8,952 nt of DNA from an uncultured Saprospiraceae bacterium (lineage in GTDB: Bacteria > Bacteroidota > Bacteroidia > Chitinophagales > Saprospiraceae), in assembly GCA_938002705.1 (NCBI GenBank), contig CALLAG010000288.1, forward strand, positions 1 through 8,952, read 5' to 3'. Every line of letters begins with the position of its first letter. Positions within the stretch are counted from its first letter, which is position 1. Of this stretch, positions 1-8,067 are shown piece by piece. The notes beneath the pieces are model-generated. The model ran no database searches. It worked only from the letters and a program-made list of their open reading frames with translations, and was not told where the DNA came from. The translations under genes were made by a program, and so were the position numbers.

Positions 1-887
1 AATATAGGAGTACCAGCAGGTGCTGCATAGTCAGTGCCGAGGTGTGGTATTCTTCTTTTCTTGATAGGATGGAATCGTCTTAAGTTAAATCTTGACGATA
101 TACGTGAGTGCTTAAGAGGAGCTCTCAGGAACGAGCTCTTAGTAGGATTACCATCTAAGTCATAGAATCCAGCATATCTCTCGTTTTCATAATAGACTGC
201 ATAGTGTTCTCCTCTATCATCCTTGTATGAAGCGGCTAAGATCTCACCATTGGCTACGGCTTTGCCATGTACATGTTTCTTTTCGTACAGTAATTTGAAT
301 TCATCATCTTTCTCTACATGCCAGAAGTCCACACTTGATGCAAGTGCATCTTCCATCTTATCTATGATGTCTATGTCAAGTTCAGCATCCATCATAGCAT
401 TCCATAGTGATGATTCTATTATTCCAGATGCAGAGTGTCTTATGAGATCATAATCTTTTTTGACTACTGACACATCTACGCTATCCTTGATGTAGTATTT
501 GACGTAAGTCAGCTGGTTGGGCTCATATATTATACACTTGGGAGAATCACACTCATGGTCTCGTACTAGAGTAAATGGCTTCTCGGGACGAAATTTTCTT
601 ATACTAAATATGTCAGAAGATATTTTGTCAAGCTTGACGATGCTATCCCAAGATATACCTTCGTAGATAAGGATATCACCTAAGTTCTGATTATCTGTGA
701 GGTTGTAAGTATCGAATATATGCTGGCTCTTATCGTAGCCAAATAATTTTTCTATTTTTTTGATGGGAGCGGAGACTGCAGAGTCAATAGTTTTTTCTAC
801 TTGACAATTCTCTAACAACATAAAGCCTGCAAAAAGAACACATAGAGATATGCAGATATTGAGCACCCTGAACTCTTTCTTCTTCAA
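1..887 (-). CDS. M23 family metallopeptidase, MepM-like (3' end beyond window)
   Basis: This is the N-terminal 295 codons of a secreted or membrane-anchored peptidoglycan hydrolase; it continues past the window start. The first 30 or so residues are a basic start (MKKKEFR) and a hydrophobic stretch ending near FAGFMLL, which reads as a signal peptide or anchor. A region near residues 60-105 resembles the LysM/OapA-like part of MepM relatives. Then come ESSLWNAMMDAEL and a segment leading to SRISSRF, FHPI and HLGTDYAAPAGTPI, the start of the M23 (LytM) catalytic domain. H282 and D286 of HxxxD are the expected first two zinc ligands; the HxH motif would lie outside the window. The family cleaves peptide cross-links in the periplasm. 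The start is inferred: no ATG precedes the signal sequence, so I chose TTG at 887-885; GTG at 866 is an alternative. Family assignment is firm, the start is not. Confidence 0.9.
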   Translation of the reverse strand, partial: MKKKEFRVLNICISLCVLFAGFMLLENCQVEKTIDSAVSAPIKKIEKLFGYDKSQHIFDTYNLTDNQNLGDILIYEGISWDSIVKLDKISSDIFSIRKFRPEKPFTLVRDHECDSPKCIIYEPNQLTYVKYYIKDSVDVSVVKKDYDLIRHSASGIIESSLWNAMMDAELDIDIIDKMEDALASSVDFWHVEKDDEFKLLYEKKHVHGKAVANGEILAASYKDDRGEHYAVYYENERYAGFYDLDGNPTKSSFLRAPLKHSRISSRFNLRRFHPIKKRRIPHLGTDYAAPAGTPI

Positions 888-1046
888 AATCTTGACTGGT
901 TTGTAAAATTCGTGTAATAGTTACTGACGCTAAATTAATTCAATATATCTAATACTGTATCTTATATACTAATATTTTTATACTGACTATCAATTAGTTA
1001 CTTATTATAAATGTGAAAATGATGCCAGTGTAAGTCATTTACTTGT

Positions 1047-1054
1047 TAAGTTTG
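1047..1054 (+). promoter_or_regulatory. Possible Bacteroidota -7 box upstream of folP
   Basis: TAAGTTTG matches the TAnnTTTG -7 consensus of Bacteroidota housekeeping promoters. I see no convincing TTTG -33 partner at the usual distance, and the implied leader before folP would be close to 100 bases. A closer but more degenerate candidate is TATTTATTG at 1124-1132. The rest of the 888-1156 spacer is AT-rich, and I found no clear minus-strand promoter for the peptidase in it. Confidence 0.25.
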
Positions 1055-1156
1055 TACGAGTGTCAGCTATTTGTCTATTATTGTCGATAATGGAGCTATA
1101 TGGCTTAGCTCATTAGTTAAATTTATTTATTGATTATTGCACTTAATTGATTGATT

Positions 1157-1987
1157 ATGAATAGTTTGAATATAGGTGGCCAATACTTAGACCTATCGCA
1201 AGCTGTGGTTATGGGTATCCTTAATATCACTGATGACTCATTCTATGATGGAGGGCGATATATTGAGATAGAAAAATCACTGTCGCATGTGCAGTCTATG
1301 GTCGCAGAAGGTGCTCAGATCATTGATATAGGAGCGGCCTCATCTAGGCCCAATGCTCCTGTGATAGATCCGGCAATTGAGATTAAGCGCTTACAGCCTG
1401 TGGTGCAGGAGATAAGAAAGCAGTTTCCCGATATCGTACTGAGCATTGACACATTTCATACATCGGTATTAGATGTATTATCGCGTGAGTCAGCTTTTAT
1501 AGTCAATGATATCACTTGTGGAGCTGCTGATGATGGATTCCAAGAAGCGGTTGCTTCCTTGGGCTTCCCATATGTTGCTATGCATATGAAAGGAACACCA
1601 CAGACGATGCAAGATAATCCTGAGTACGCTGATGTCGTCCTGAATGTCCTTGATTATCTGATCACTCAGGTAAGATCAATAAGGGCTAAGGGCATCAATC
1701 AAGTCATGATAGATCCAGGCTTTGGATTCGGTAAGTCTATCGAGCATAATTATGCTTTGCTTAAGCATATGGACATTTTTCAACTTATAGGTTGTCCTAT
1801 TCTTGCAGGATTGAGTCGAAAATCTATGATCTACAAGGTTCTTAAGGGTACTGCTCAGGAATCTATTAATGGCACTACTGCTCTCCATATGATGGCACTA
1901 AGCAAGGGCGCAAAAGTACTTCGTGCTCATGATGTAAAAGCTGCAGTAGAAACTATAACTTTGTGGCAGCAATTAGATGATAATTAG
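1157..1987 (+). CDS. folP: Dihydropteroate synthase
   Basis: FolP condenses 6-hydroxymethyl-dihydropterin pyrophosphate with p-aminobenzoate to give dihydropteroate, a cytosolic step of folate synthesis and the sulfonamide target. The 276-residue length fits a single-domain TIM-barrel DHPS. Signatures in order are MGILNITDDSFYDGG (19-33), GAASSRP (59-65, the second flexible loop), SIDT (96-99), VNDI (116-119), IDPGFGFGK (185-193), LSRKS (219-223) and LRAHDV (255-260). These supply the usual pterin- and phosphate-binding Asp, Asn, Lys and Arg residues. One oddity is Asp26 in the first loop, where most family members have Pro (NxTPDSF). The open frame reaches back to TTG at 1151, but ATG at 1157 gives the natural start MNSLNIGG. 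It is followed by a 113-base gap before the TamB gene and is divergent from the M23 peptidase. No Shine-Dalgarno site is evident. Confidence 0.95.
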   Translation: MNSLNIGGQYLDLSQAVVMGILNITDDSFYDGGRYIEIEKSLSHVQSMVAEGAQIIDIGAASSRPNAPVIDPAIEIKRLQPVVQEIRKQFPDIVLSIDTFHTSVLDVLSRESAFIVNDITCGAADDGFQEAVASLGFPYVAMHMKGTPQTMQDNPEYADVVLNVLDYLITQVRSIRAKGINQVMIDPGFGFGKSIEHNYALLKHMDIFQLIGCPILAGLSRKSMIYKVLKGTAQESINGTTALHMMALSKGAKVLRAHDVKAAVETITLWQQLDDN

Positions 1988-2050
1988 TCTATTACAATTC
2001 TTTGTTAAATTTCAATTAAATTGATCTATACAGCTGAAAATCAGACGATA

Positions 2051-2079
2051 TTGCATTATCTTTTTGTTAAGTATATAAT
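2051..2079 (+). promoter_or_regulatory. Candidate promoter before the TamB gene
   Basis: TTGCAT (2051-2056) and TATAAT (2074-2079) are separated by 17 bases, a near-perfect classical sigma-70 arrangement about 20 bases before the ATG at 2101. The same stretch contains TATCTTTTTG (2057-2066), a TAnnTTTG-like box with two extra T. Because Bacteroidota primary sigma factors usually favour TAnnTTTG, it is unclear which element, if either, is used. The match may be chance in AT-rich DNA. Confidence 0.3.
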
Positions 2080-2100
2080 GAGAGCAGACAGACAGAATTA

Positions 2101-5100
2101 ATGAAGGAACTGGAGGAAGAAAAGCAACAAACTAAATTACCGCCGAGAAAGCGTCGATTTAGATGGGTACTATGGCTGTTGCTATTGCTCCTTATTCTCA
2201 TTATAGCTATCCCTCTCATCATACAACTAAGGCCCGTACAGAAATGGTTAGTAGATAAAGTTGCTAATAATATATCAGAGAAAACGTCTTCTGCAGTGTC
2301 TATAGAAGCCATTGATTTTTCTATATTTTCAGGACTCCTTCTTAACGATCTGTATATCTCTAGCCCTGAGATGGAGAATGATACTCTCATGTACGTAGGA
2401 GAATTTTCGACTTCACTTACTGAGAATATTCTAAGTGTATTCAATAAGGAAGTAATGCTGGACGAGATCACGCTGACCAATGCGATGATCAATGTCAAAA
2501 AAATGAAGGGCGACACCACAAGTAATCTACGTAAGTTCCTACTTAATTTTGCATCTGAAAAAAGTAATGATAATGCTGGTGGAGCTAATTATCAAATAGA
2601 CTTAGAACAGATTAACTTCAACGAGACTTCGATTTCTATAATTGATGAGGATAGGCAAGATAAGACCTTAATATCTCTCGATAATGGCTACGTAGACTTC
2701 GAATCGATATCTATAGTAGAGAATGACTTCAGTATCCATAAGCTCTATTTTTCTAATCCTGTAGTCATCATAGAAAAAGGATCTAATACTTCCGTAAATG
2801 TCAGAACGGGTAATGAGCATCCATTAGAGAATAAGACATTAAGCCTACCGATGAATGTGACAGCACAACAGCTCGAAATTGTCAATGGTTATTTCTTATT
2901 AAATGATAATAATCACAAAAAAATCAGTCTCGCCAAAGCGTTGGATTATCATCACTTGGATGTAAGTAATATTAATATTTTGGCAAGTGATATTGTTGTA
3001 ACAGAAGACTTTAGTATAAAAGCATCCATCAGTGACTTAAGCTTACAGGAGTCCAGTGGATTTGGTATTAAGGAGTTGAAAGTAGATGCCTTGACTATCG
3101 ATACTAATCATATAGTATTATCAGAGTTTGATCTTAACCTGAATAGGAGTGAGGTCAAAAACTATATCGAGTTTGAATATGATGATTTTTCTGATTTCAA
3201 AAATTTTGGTCAGAAAGTTAAGCTCATCAGTGATATGAAAGGTTCTCTTATCGCTATATCTGATCTGACATATTTCTTTCCAGAGTTGAAGACAAAAAGA
3301 TTCTTCATAGAAAATGCTAACAGTGTTCTCAAAATATCAGGTATCGTCAATGGGAACCTCAGAAACTTAGAAGCTGATAATCTTAACTTAGCAATAGATG
3401 ACCGTATAAATCTTAAGGGGTCTATAAGTGGTAGAAACCTACATCAGCCAAAGTCTGCATTGTTTAACATGTATATCGATGACTTGAATACAAGTATGTC
3501 AGATCTACAAGAAGTGATACCGGGGTTCAATCCGCCAGAGCAATTTCAGAAGTTAGGCCCTATTCACTTCACCGGTGATATAGAGGGATTCTTTAATGAC
3601 CTTGTCATCTATGGTAATATGAGAAGTGATATAGGAACGGTAGATCTCGATATGAGATTAGATACTAAAGATGGTATCAATGAAGCCAGGTATTCTGGTG
3701 AGTTATCACTTAATGATTTCGATCTTAATAAATGGACAGATAATCCTGACTTAGGATTAACTACATTATCAGGTAAGATCATAGATGGTAAGGGACTGAC
3801 ATTTGAGAATGTAGATTCTAAGTTGCAAGCTGATTTGGAGTCATTTGATTATAAGGGTTACGAATATCATAGTGTGCAGCTACAAGGGCAATTAACTAAG
3901 AACCAATTCGTCGGTTCTATATTGGCCAGAGATCCTAATCTTGATTTAGATTTCGATGGAGAGATCTTGATTTTGGATGATTATTTTAATTCTGACTTCA
4001 AGGCAGATATTAAGACGATAGATCTTGTAGCATTAAATCTCTCTTCAGAGGTTTCTGATATTACAGGTAATTTTGATCTTAAACTTAAAGGCTCTTCTAT
4101 AACAGATTTTGAAGGTACAGCCACCATGCGAGATCTGCAGTTAGTCTACAAAGAAAAGTCTTTTGCATTTGACAGTCTGTATCTTAACTCATCCCCCTCT
4201 CAAGAAGGAAATAGAAATGTAATAGTCTATTCAGATTTGCTCAATGTATCATTAGATGGGAAGTTTGATTTGGCTAAAGTAGGACCTGCATTTAAGAATC
4301 TTATCTACTACGAACATCCCAAGTGGGCCGAAAAACTGGGTATCAATAATGCTACAGAAGGTCTCAATAACGATCAGAAATTCAGATTTAAAATCAACAT
4401 AAAAGATACTAAAGACTATCTCGAATTAGCCAATATAAATGACCTCAGATTCAAGTATATAGCGATAGAAGGCTCTGCAGGTCTAAAGGATAATGAATAT
4501 GAGACCGTCATAAGTGTGGACACTTCTTATTATAAGAATTTTGTTTTTGACAAATTAGATGTCTTATCTAACAATAAAAATAAAGAAGCGGTACTGGATC
4601 TCAGTATCAAAAATATATTGTCTGGAGATCGGGTCTTCGAGCCGATAACCATCGCTACTTCTCTTAAGGAAGATGTTATAGATATCTCACTTAAGACTCA
4701 GAATATCTTGGACTCAGTAGGTATGATTGATATTGGCTTAGCTATAGAACCTGAGGACGATAAGATTGCATTTAGAGTGAGGAATAATGAGCTGGACATG
4801 TTAGGTACTAACTGGACGGTATCTGGTGCCAATAAGATTTTATATGGTAAAGACTTTATCGGTATTGATAGCTTAGAGTTTTCTGACGGTTATAGATCTA
4901 TTAATCTGTCAGACATTAGAAATCAAGGCATCCAAGGAGATCTAAATAATTTTGATTTTCTAATTATTGACGGCATCATAGATTATGATAAGATACAATT
5001 CGCAGGTGAGGGTAATGTCAAAATGAAAATCGACTCACTGTTTAATAATCCCGTAATTAACGGACTTATAGATATCCCTTCATTTACACTTAATGATGAA

Positions 5101-6963
5101 GATTATGGGAGACTACTCATAAAAGCAACTGATAAGAACGAGGGCTTCGTTAATACACTCGTGACACTCAATAATCCCAATAACGGTATGAACGTATATG
5201 TAGAGGGTGATTATCAAAAAGAGAAAAAATACATTAATGGGAAAGTGGATATCGACGACCTTCCATTAGATATTTTCGAATTTATAATAGAGGATGGTAT
5301 CTCATTAACTTCTGGTACGACTGATATAGATGCGGGGATCTTCGGAGAGTTAGAAGACTTGACACTCATAGGCGAAGGCATACTTAAGGACGCTGCTACA
5401 CGTGTTAATTATTTAGGTAACTATATAACCTTAGGTGATGAGCCCATTAGGATAGATAATAATGAGATAGACTTCACCGGAGTGACGATAAGAGATAAGT
5501 ACGATAATGTAGCAGAATTAGAAGGCGGTTTTGTCCATGATTTATTTAGAGATTTTGGACTTGATCTGACCATTACCTCTGATAAGTTTCTTGCCTTAGA
5601 TACGGATAAGTCAGATAATCCGATGTATTATGGTCAGGGTATGGGAGCTGTTGAGGTCAGCTTTATAGGTCCTATTAATTCTACAGATATAGAGGTTACG
5701 GCAGAGATGAGCGAAGGCTCAGTGCTTAACATACCTATAGAAGATAGTTATGAAGATTTTGACGAAAGCTTCATCAAATTCGTAGATAGAGAAGCCTTAG
5801 ATAGAGATACATTGTCAGGCGATAATACTGTCATACTCGAAGGTGTAGATATAGAAATGAATCTATCGATTACTGAGGCAGCCCAAGTCAATATTATCTT
5901 TGACGAGAAGACGAATGATGTCATCAGAGGTAATGGAATAGGAGATATGAGGGTGGTAGTGACACGAGAAGGCGACTTTAATGTTTTTGGTGATTATGAG
6001 GTTTTTGATGGAGAATATCTCTTTACTGCATGGGGGATAGTCGCCAAGCCTTTTAAGGTCAGAAAAGGTGGAAATATAACTTGGACCGGTGATCCTGTCA
6101 ATGCGAATATCAATATCGAAGCCGATTATGAAGACTTACGTGTGCCTACTAATATATTCTTACAAGAATACTTAGTGACAGGTAATCAGCAATTAGTCTT
6201 AGAGTCTCGTAAAAGGACAAGGGTAGATCTGACACTTGATCTTACTGGTACACTGTATAAGCCTATTGTCAATTTTGATATAGGGTTTCCAGAATTGCAA
6301 GGTGAGTTACGTTCTTTCGCTGATGCCAAACTCCGTTCTCTCAAGGAGAACTCTGTAGATCTCAACGAACAAGTTGCTGGACTGATAATATTCAGAAGCT
6401 TTCTGCCATCTAATAGATTTGGTAATGTCATCACTACGGGTAATGCCGTTGTAGAGACGGGTTATAATACCTTGAGCGAATTTGTCTCTAATCAGTTATC
6501 ATATCTGCTATCGAGTATACTCCAAGAAGCACTGACAGATAATGGATTCGTATCAGGTATCGACTTTGAGATAGGCATCAGTAGGAATGCTGGCTTACTC
6601 CAGAACGCTACTAATAACAATTATTTTCCTGATGAGATCGAGGTCCACTTCAAACCAAGATTCCAGAATGATAAGTGGGGTTTAGATTATGGTACCAGCT
6701 TTGTCAATGCTCGTAACTCATCTTTTGGTATCACTAACTACGTTATTCATGATGTAGCATTAGAGTACTTCCTTACAGACGATAGACGATTGAAGCTTAG
6801 AGCTTATGGTAAGTGGGACAAAGATGAGGTACAGTTCCAGAATGAACAGAAATATGGGCTTGGACTTAATTATCGTAAAGAATTTGGAAGTCTACTCGAT
6901 TTCAAAAACGATATGGAGAAGCAGATGAATAAATTAAGTGACAATCCTAAACAAGAGGAATAA
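2101..6963 (+). CDS. tamB: TamB-like translocation/assembly module protein
   Basis: A 1620-residue member of the AsmA/TamB superfamily. These proteins are anchored in the inner membrane and span the periplasm as a long beta-rich groove; they are linked to outer-membrane protein assembly and phospholipid movement to the outer membrane. A basic stretch (PPRKRRFRW, residues 15-22) precedes one transmembrane helix (about 22-42), then the AsmA-like start (VQKWLVDKVANNIS, SIEAIDFSIFSGLLLNDLYI). The middle is a long run of alternating beta strands rich in Asp, Asn and Ile. The TamB C-terminal domain begins near residue 1180 and includes GDYEVFDGEYLFTAWG (1297 onward), TWTGDP, a stretch ending at NFDIGFPEL (1391 onward) and AGLIIFRSFLPSNRFG. 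The final 100 residues look like outer-membrane-type strands. The length is typical for Bacteroidota TamB. No TamA/BamA-like partner gene is in the window. The ATG at 2101 is the first in frame. Confidence 0.93.
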   Translation: MKELEEEKQQTKLPPRKRRFRWVLWLLLLLLILIIAIPLIIQLRPVQKWLVDKVANNISEKTSSAVSIEAIDFSIFSGLLLNDLYISSPEMENDTLMYVGEFSTSLTENILSVFNKEVMLDEITLTNAMINVKKMKGDTTSNLRKFLLNFASEKSNDNAGGANYQIDLEQINFNETSISIIDEDRQDKTLISLDNGYVDFESISIVENDFSIHKLYFSNPVVIIEKGSNTSVNVRTGNEHPLENKTLSLPMNVTAQQLEIVNGYFLLNDNNHKKISLAKALDYHHLDVSNINILASDIVVTEDFSIKASISDLSLQESSGFGIKELKVDALTIDTNHIVLSEFDLNLNRSEVKNYIEFEYDDFSDFKNFGQKVKLISDMKGSLIAISDLTYFFPELKTKRFFIENANSVLKISGIVNGNLRNLEADNLNLAIDDRINLKGSISGRNLHQPKSALFNMYIDDLNTSMSDLQEVIPGFNPPEQFQKLGPIHFTGDIEGFFNDLVIYGNMRSDIGTVDLDMRLDTKDGINEARYSGELSLNDFDLNKWTDNPDLGLTTLSGKIIDGKGLTFENVDSKLQADLESFDYKGYEYHSVQLQGQLTKNQFVGSILARDPNLDLDFDGEILILDDYFNSDFKADIKTIDLVALNLSSEVSDITGNFDLKLKGSSITDFEGTATMRDLQLVYKEKSFAFDSLYLNSSPSQEGNRNVIVYSDLLNVSLDGKFDLAKVGPAFKNLIYYEHPKWAEKLGINNATEGLNNDQKFRFKINIKDTKDYLELANINDLRFKYIAIEGSAGLKDNEYETVISVDTSYYKNFVFDKLDVLSNNKNKEAVLDLSIKNILSGDRVFEPITIATSLKEDVIDISLKTQNILDSVGMIDIGLAIEPEDDKIAFRVRNNELDMLGTNWTVSGANKILYGKDFIGIDSLEFSDGYRSINLSDIRNQGIQGDLNNFDFLIIDGIIDYDKIQFAGEGNVKMKIDSLFNNPVINGLIDIPSFTLNDEDYGRLLIKATDKNEGFVNTLVTLNNPNNGMNVYVEGDYQKEKKYINGKVDIDDLPLDIFEFIIEDGISLTSGTTDIDAGIFGELEDLTLIGEGILKDAATRVNYLGNYITLGDEPIRIDNNEIDFTGVTIRDKYDNVAELEGGFVHDLFRDFGLDLTITSDKFLALDTDKSDNPMYYGQGMGAVEVSFIGPINSTDIEVTAEMSEGSVLNIPIEDSYEDFDESFIKFVDREALDRDTLSGDNTVILEGVDIEMNLSITEAAQVNIIFDEKTNDVIRGNGIGDMRVVVTREGDFNVFGDYEVFDGEYLFTAWGIVAKPFKVRKGGNITWTGDPVNANINIEADYEDLRVPTNIFLQEYLVTGNQQLVLESRKRTRVDLTLDLTGTLYKPIVNFDIGFPELQGELRSFADAKLRSLKENSVDLNEQVAGLIIFRSFLPSNRFGNVITTGNAVVETGYNTLSEFVSNQLSYLLSSILQEALTDNGFVSGIDFEIGISRNAGLLQNATNNNYFPDEIEVHFKPRFQNDKWGLDYGTSFVNARNSSFGITNYVIHDVALEYFLTDDRRLKLRAYGKWDKDEVQFQNEQKYGLGLNYRKEFGSLLDFKNDMEKQMNKLSDNPKQEE

Positions 6964-7009
6964 GTGCTCACAGAACTATACACAGATATTATTGTTATGA
7001 TTTTTCTTT

Positions 7010-7017
7010 TACTTTTG
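7010..7017 (+). promoter_or_regulatory. Bacteroidota-type -7 promoter box
   Basis: TACTTTTG is an exact match to TAnnTTTG and lies 19 bases before the ATG at 7037, so transcription would start near 7024 with a leader of about a dozen bases. The -33 element is weak: only ATTG at 6991-6994, closer than the usual spacing. It falls in the 73-base gap after tamB and so probably makes the hydroxylase/YkoF pair an independent unit. Confidence 0.5.
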
Positions 7018-7036
7018 TAGTTGCACTTAATCGGGT

Positions 7037-7669
7037 ATGAAAAATAATTTATCACCAGGTCATGAAATATTGTCTAATAAGGATGAGTCTATCGCCTTAT
7101 TCGATAATAGATTTCTTGATGTATTCTCTCGGGTAGCCTGGTATGTACCTGTACTTATTTTTCTACCGGTTATTGTTTACTCATCATACATTAGTTTCGC
7201 GAAGTATGGTGTATCTACATTAAAGTTTCTTGGATTGTTTGTCTTAGGTTTTTTTATTTGGTCTATCACAGAATATCTTTTTCACAGATTTGTATTCCAC
7301 CATTATCCTAAGAGCCGTATAGGCAGAAAGATACACTTCATAATGCATGGGGTCCATCATGCTTATCCTAATGATTCTATGAGGTTAGTTATGCCGCCTA
7401 TATTGAGTATCCCTCTTGCTGCAGGATTTTACGTCATTTGGCTATTGATCTTTCAAAGTTTATCAGCTGGCATATTCGCAGGTTTTATTACCGGTTATCT
7501 GGCGTATGATATGATGCATTATGCGACACATCATGCTAAGTTTTTGAAGGCAGATTGGTTCGTCAATATCAAGAATCATCATATGAAGCACCACTATCAA
7601 GATCCTGATCATGGATTCGGTGTGACATCTAACTTCTGGGATAAGATCTTCAAAACTGAGATTAAGTGA
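7037..7669 (+). CDS. Fatty acid 2-hydroxylase-like membrane di-iron enzyme (sterol desaturase/FA hydroxylase superfamily)
   Basis: A 210-residue integral membrane enzyme with the histidine clusters of the fatty acid hydroxylase superfamily: EYLFHRFVFHH (79-89), HFIMHGVHH (100-108), HYATHH (161-166) and NHHMKHH (180-186), with H192 in DPDHGFGV. Hydrophobic segments lie near residues 35-54, 63-80 and 120-157. The order and spacing follow eukaryotic FA2H/Scs7, including HGVHHAYP followed by RLVMPP and the GFGVTSNFWDKIF ending, but the N-terminal cytochrome b5 domain of those enzymes is absent, so electrons must come from another protein. By family knowledge the reaction is O2-dependent hydroxylation of an acyl chain, plausibly at C2, for sphingolipid-like or sulfonolipid-like membrane lipids; the substrate is inference. 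The stop codon overlaps the next start (GTGA), so the two are probably translationally coupled. Confidence 0.88.
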   Translation: MKNNLSPGHEILSNKDESIALFDNRFLDVFSRVAWYVPVLIFLPVIVYSSYISFAKYGVSTLKFLGLFVLGFFIWSITEYLFHRFVFHHYPKSRIGRKIHFIMHGVHHAYPNDSMRLVMPPILSIPLAAGFYVIWLLIFQSLSAGIFAGFITGYLAYDMMHYATHHAKFLKADWFVNIKNHHMKHHYQDPDHGFGVTSNFWDKIFKTEIK

Positions 7670-7935
7670 TCGTAACAGCAGAACTAAGCCTATATCCACT
7701 TCAGGAGAACTACGAAGCGACGATAATCGCCTTCATCAAGTCTCTCAAATCAAATAAAGAAGTAACTGTCCATACGCATGCCATGAGTACCTTTGTCAAG
7801 GGTGATCACAAAGTCGTGTTAGATTCTATAAGTATTGCTTTAGAGGCAGCTCATGAGATCTGTAATGGATTTAGCTTAGTTACTAAGCTGATTAATAGAG
7901 ATCTTCCTGTTGAGAAGGGTTTCTTGGAGTTTTGA
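7666..7935 (+). CDS. YkoF-type thiamine/hydroxymethylpyrimidine-binding family protein
   Basis: An 89-residue cytosolic protein that starts at GTG and overlaps the hydroxylase gene by four bases (GTGA). The pattern AELSLYPLQENYEATIIAFI (5-24), then an extended strand with a short THAMSTFVKGDH segment (37-48) and a helix beginning VVLDSISIALEAA, matches the YkoF/MTH1187-like ferredoxin-fold family. Members of this fold bind thiamine or HMP, or form small oligomers of unknown role. The length corresponds to one such domain, whereas Bacillus YkoF carries two, so it would likely work as an oligomer. No thiamine gene or TPP riboswitch is seen nearby, and its neighbour is a lipid hydroxylase, so a role in thiamine handling is only a family-based suggestion. 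Family call moderately sure, ligand not known. Confidence 0.75.
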   Translation: MIVTAELSLYPLQENYEATIIAFIKSLKSNKEVTVHTHAMSTFVKGDHKVVLDSISIALEAAHEICNGFSLVTKLINRDLPVEKGFLEF

Positions 7936-8067
7936 TTGTAATATTATAAATCTTATTATAACTTGACTTGTCATATAAGTTTAAGTATATTGTACTAAAT
8001 TTATTCTTTATAATCTTAAAATAATAACTCATGGGAAGGATGAAGTATGTAATTAACCTTACTCTAT
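7936..8067. promoter_or_regulatory. AT-rich leader before the small-gene/XRE cassette
   Basis: This 132-base spacer probably carries the promoter and operator of the downstream pair. It holds a direct repeat ATTATAA (7943-7949 and 7955-7961), the palindrome TGACttGTCA (7964-7973), a near -7 box TAAGTTTA (7976-7983) and a TATAAT (8009-8014) without a well-spaced -35. A purine-rich AAGGA (8036-8040) is the clearest Shine-Dalgarno-like string here, but it lies 27 bases before the ATG at 8068 and points instead at ATG-TAA (8047-8052). No single element is decisive. Confidence 0.3.

Noticed and set aside
223..453. Plus-strand frame of 76 codons near the window start
   Set aside because: It is antisense to the M23 peptidase, whose translation has clear motifs.
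2008..2022. Terminator hairpin after folP (AATTTcaattAAATT)
   Set aside because: The stem is only five A-T pairs with no following T run, so it is too weak to call.
2067..2519. Minus-strand frame of 150 codons opposite the TamB N-terminus
   Set aside because: It is antisense to a clear TamB start; the Ser/Leu-rich content mirrors the coding strand and has no recognisable domain.
6964..7036. Terminator between tamB and the hydroxylase gene
   Set aside because: There are T runs but no stem before them; the T-rich stretch is better explained as part of the TACTTTTG promoter.
7666..7935. Thiamine biosynthesis or transport operon
   Set aside because: There is no thi gene, transporter or TPP riboswitch next to the YkoF-like gene, so pathway membership cannot be claimed.
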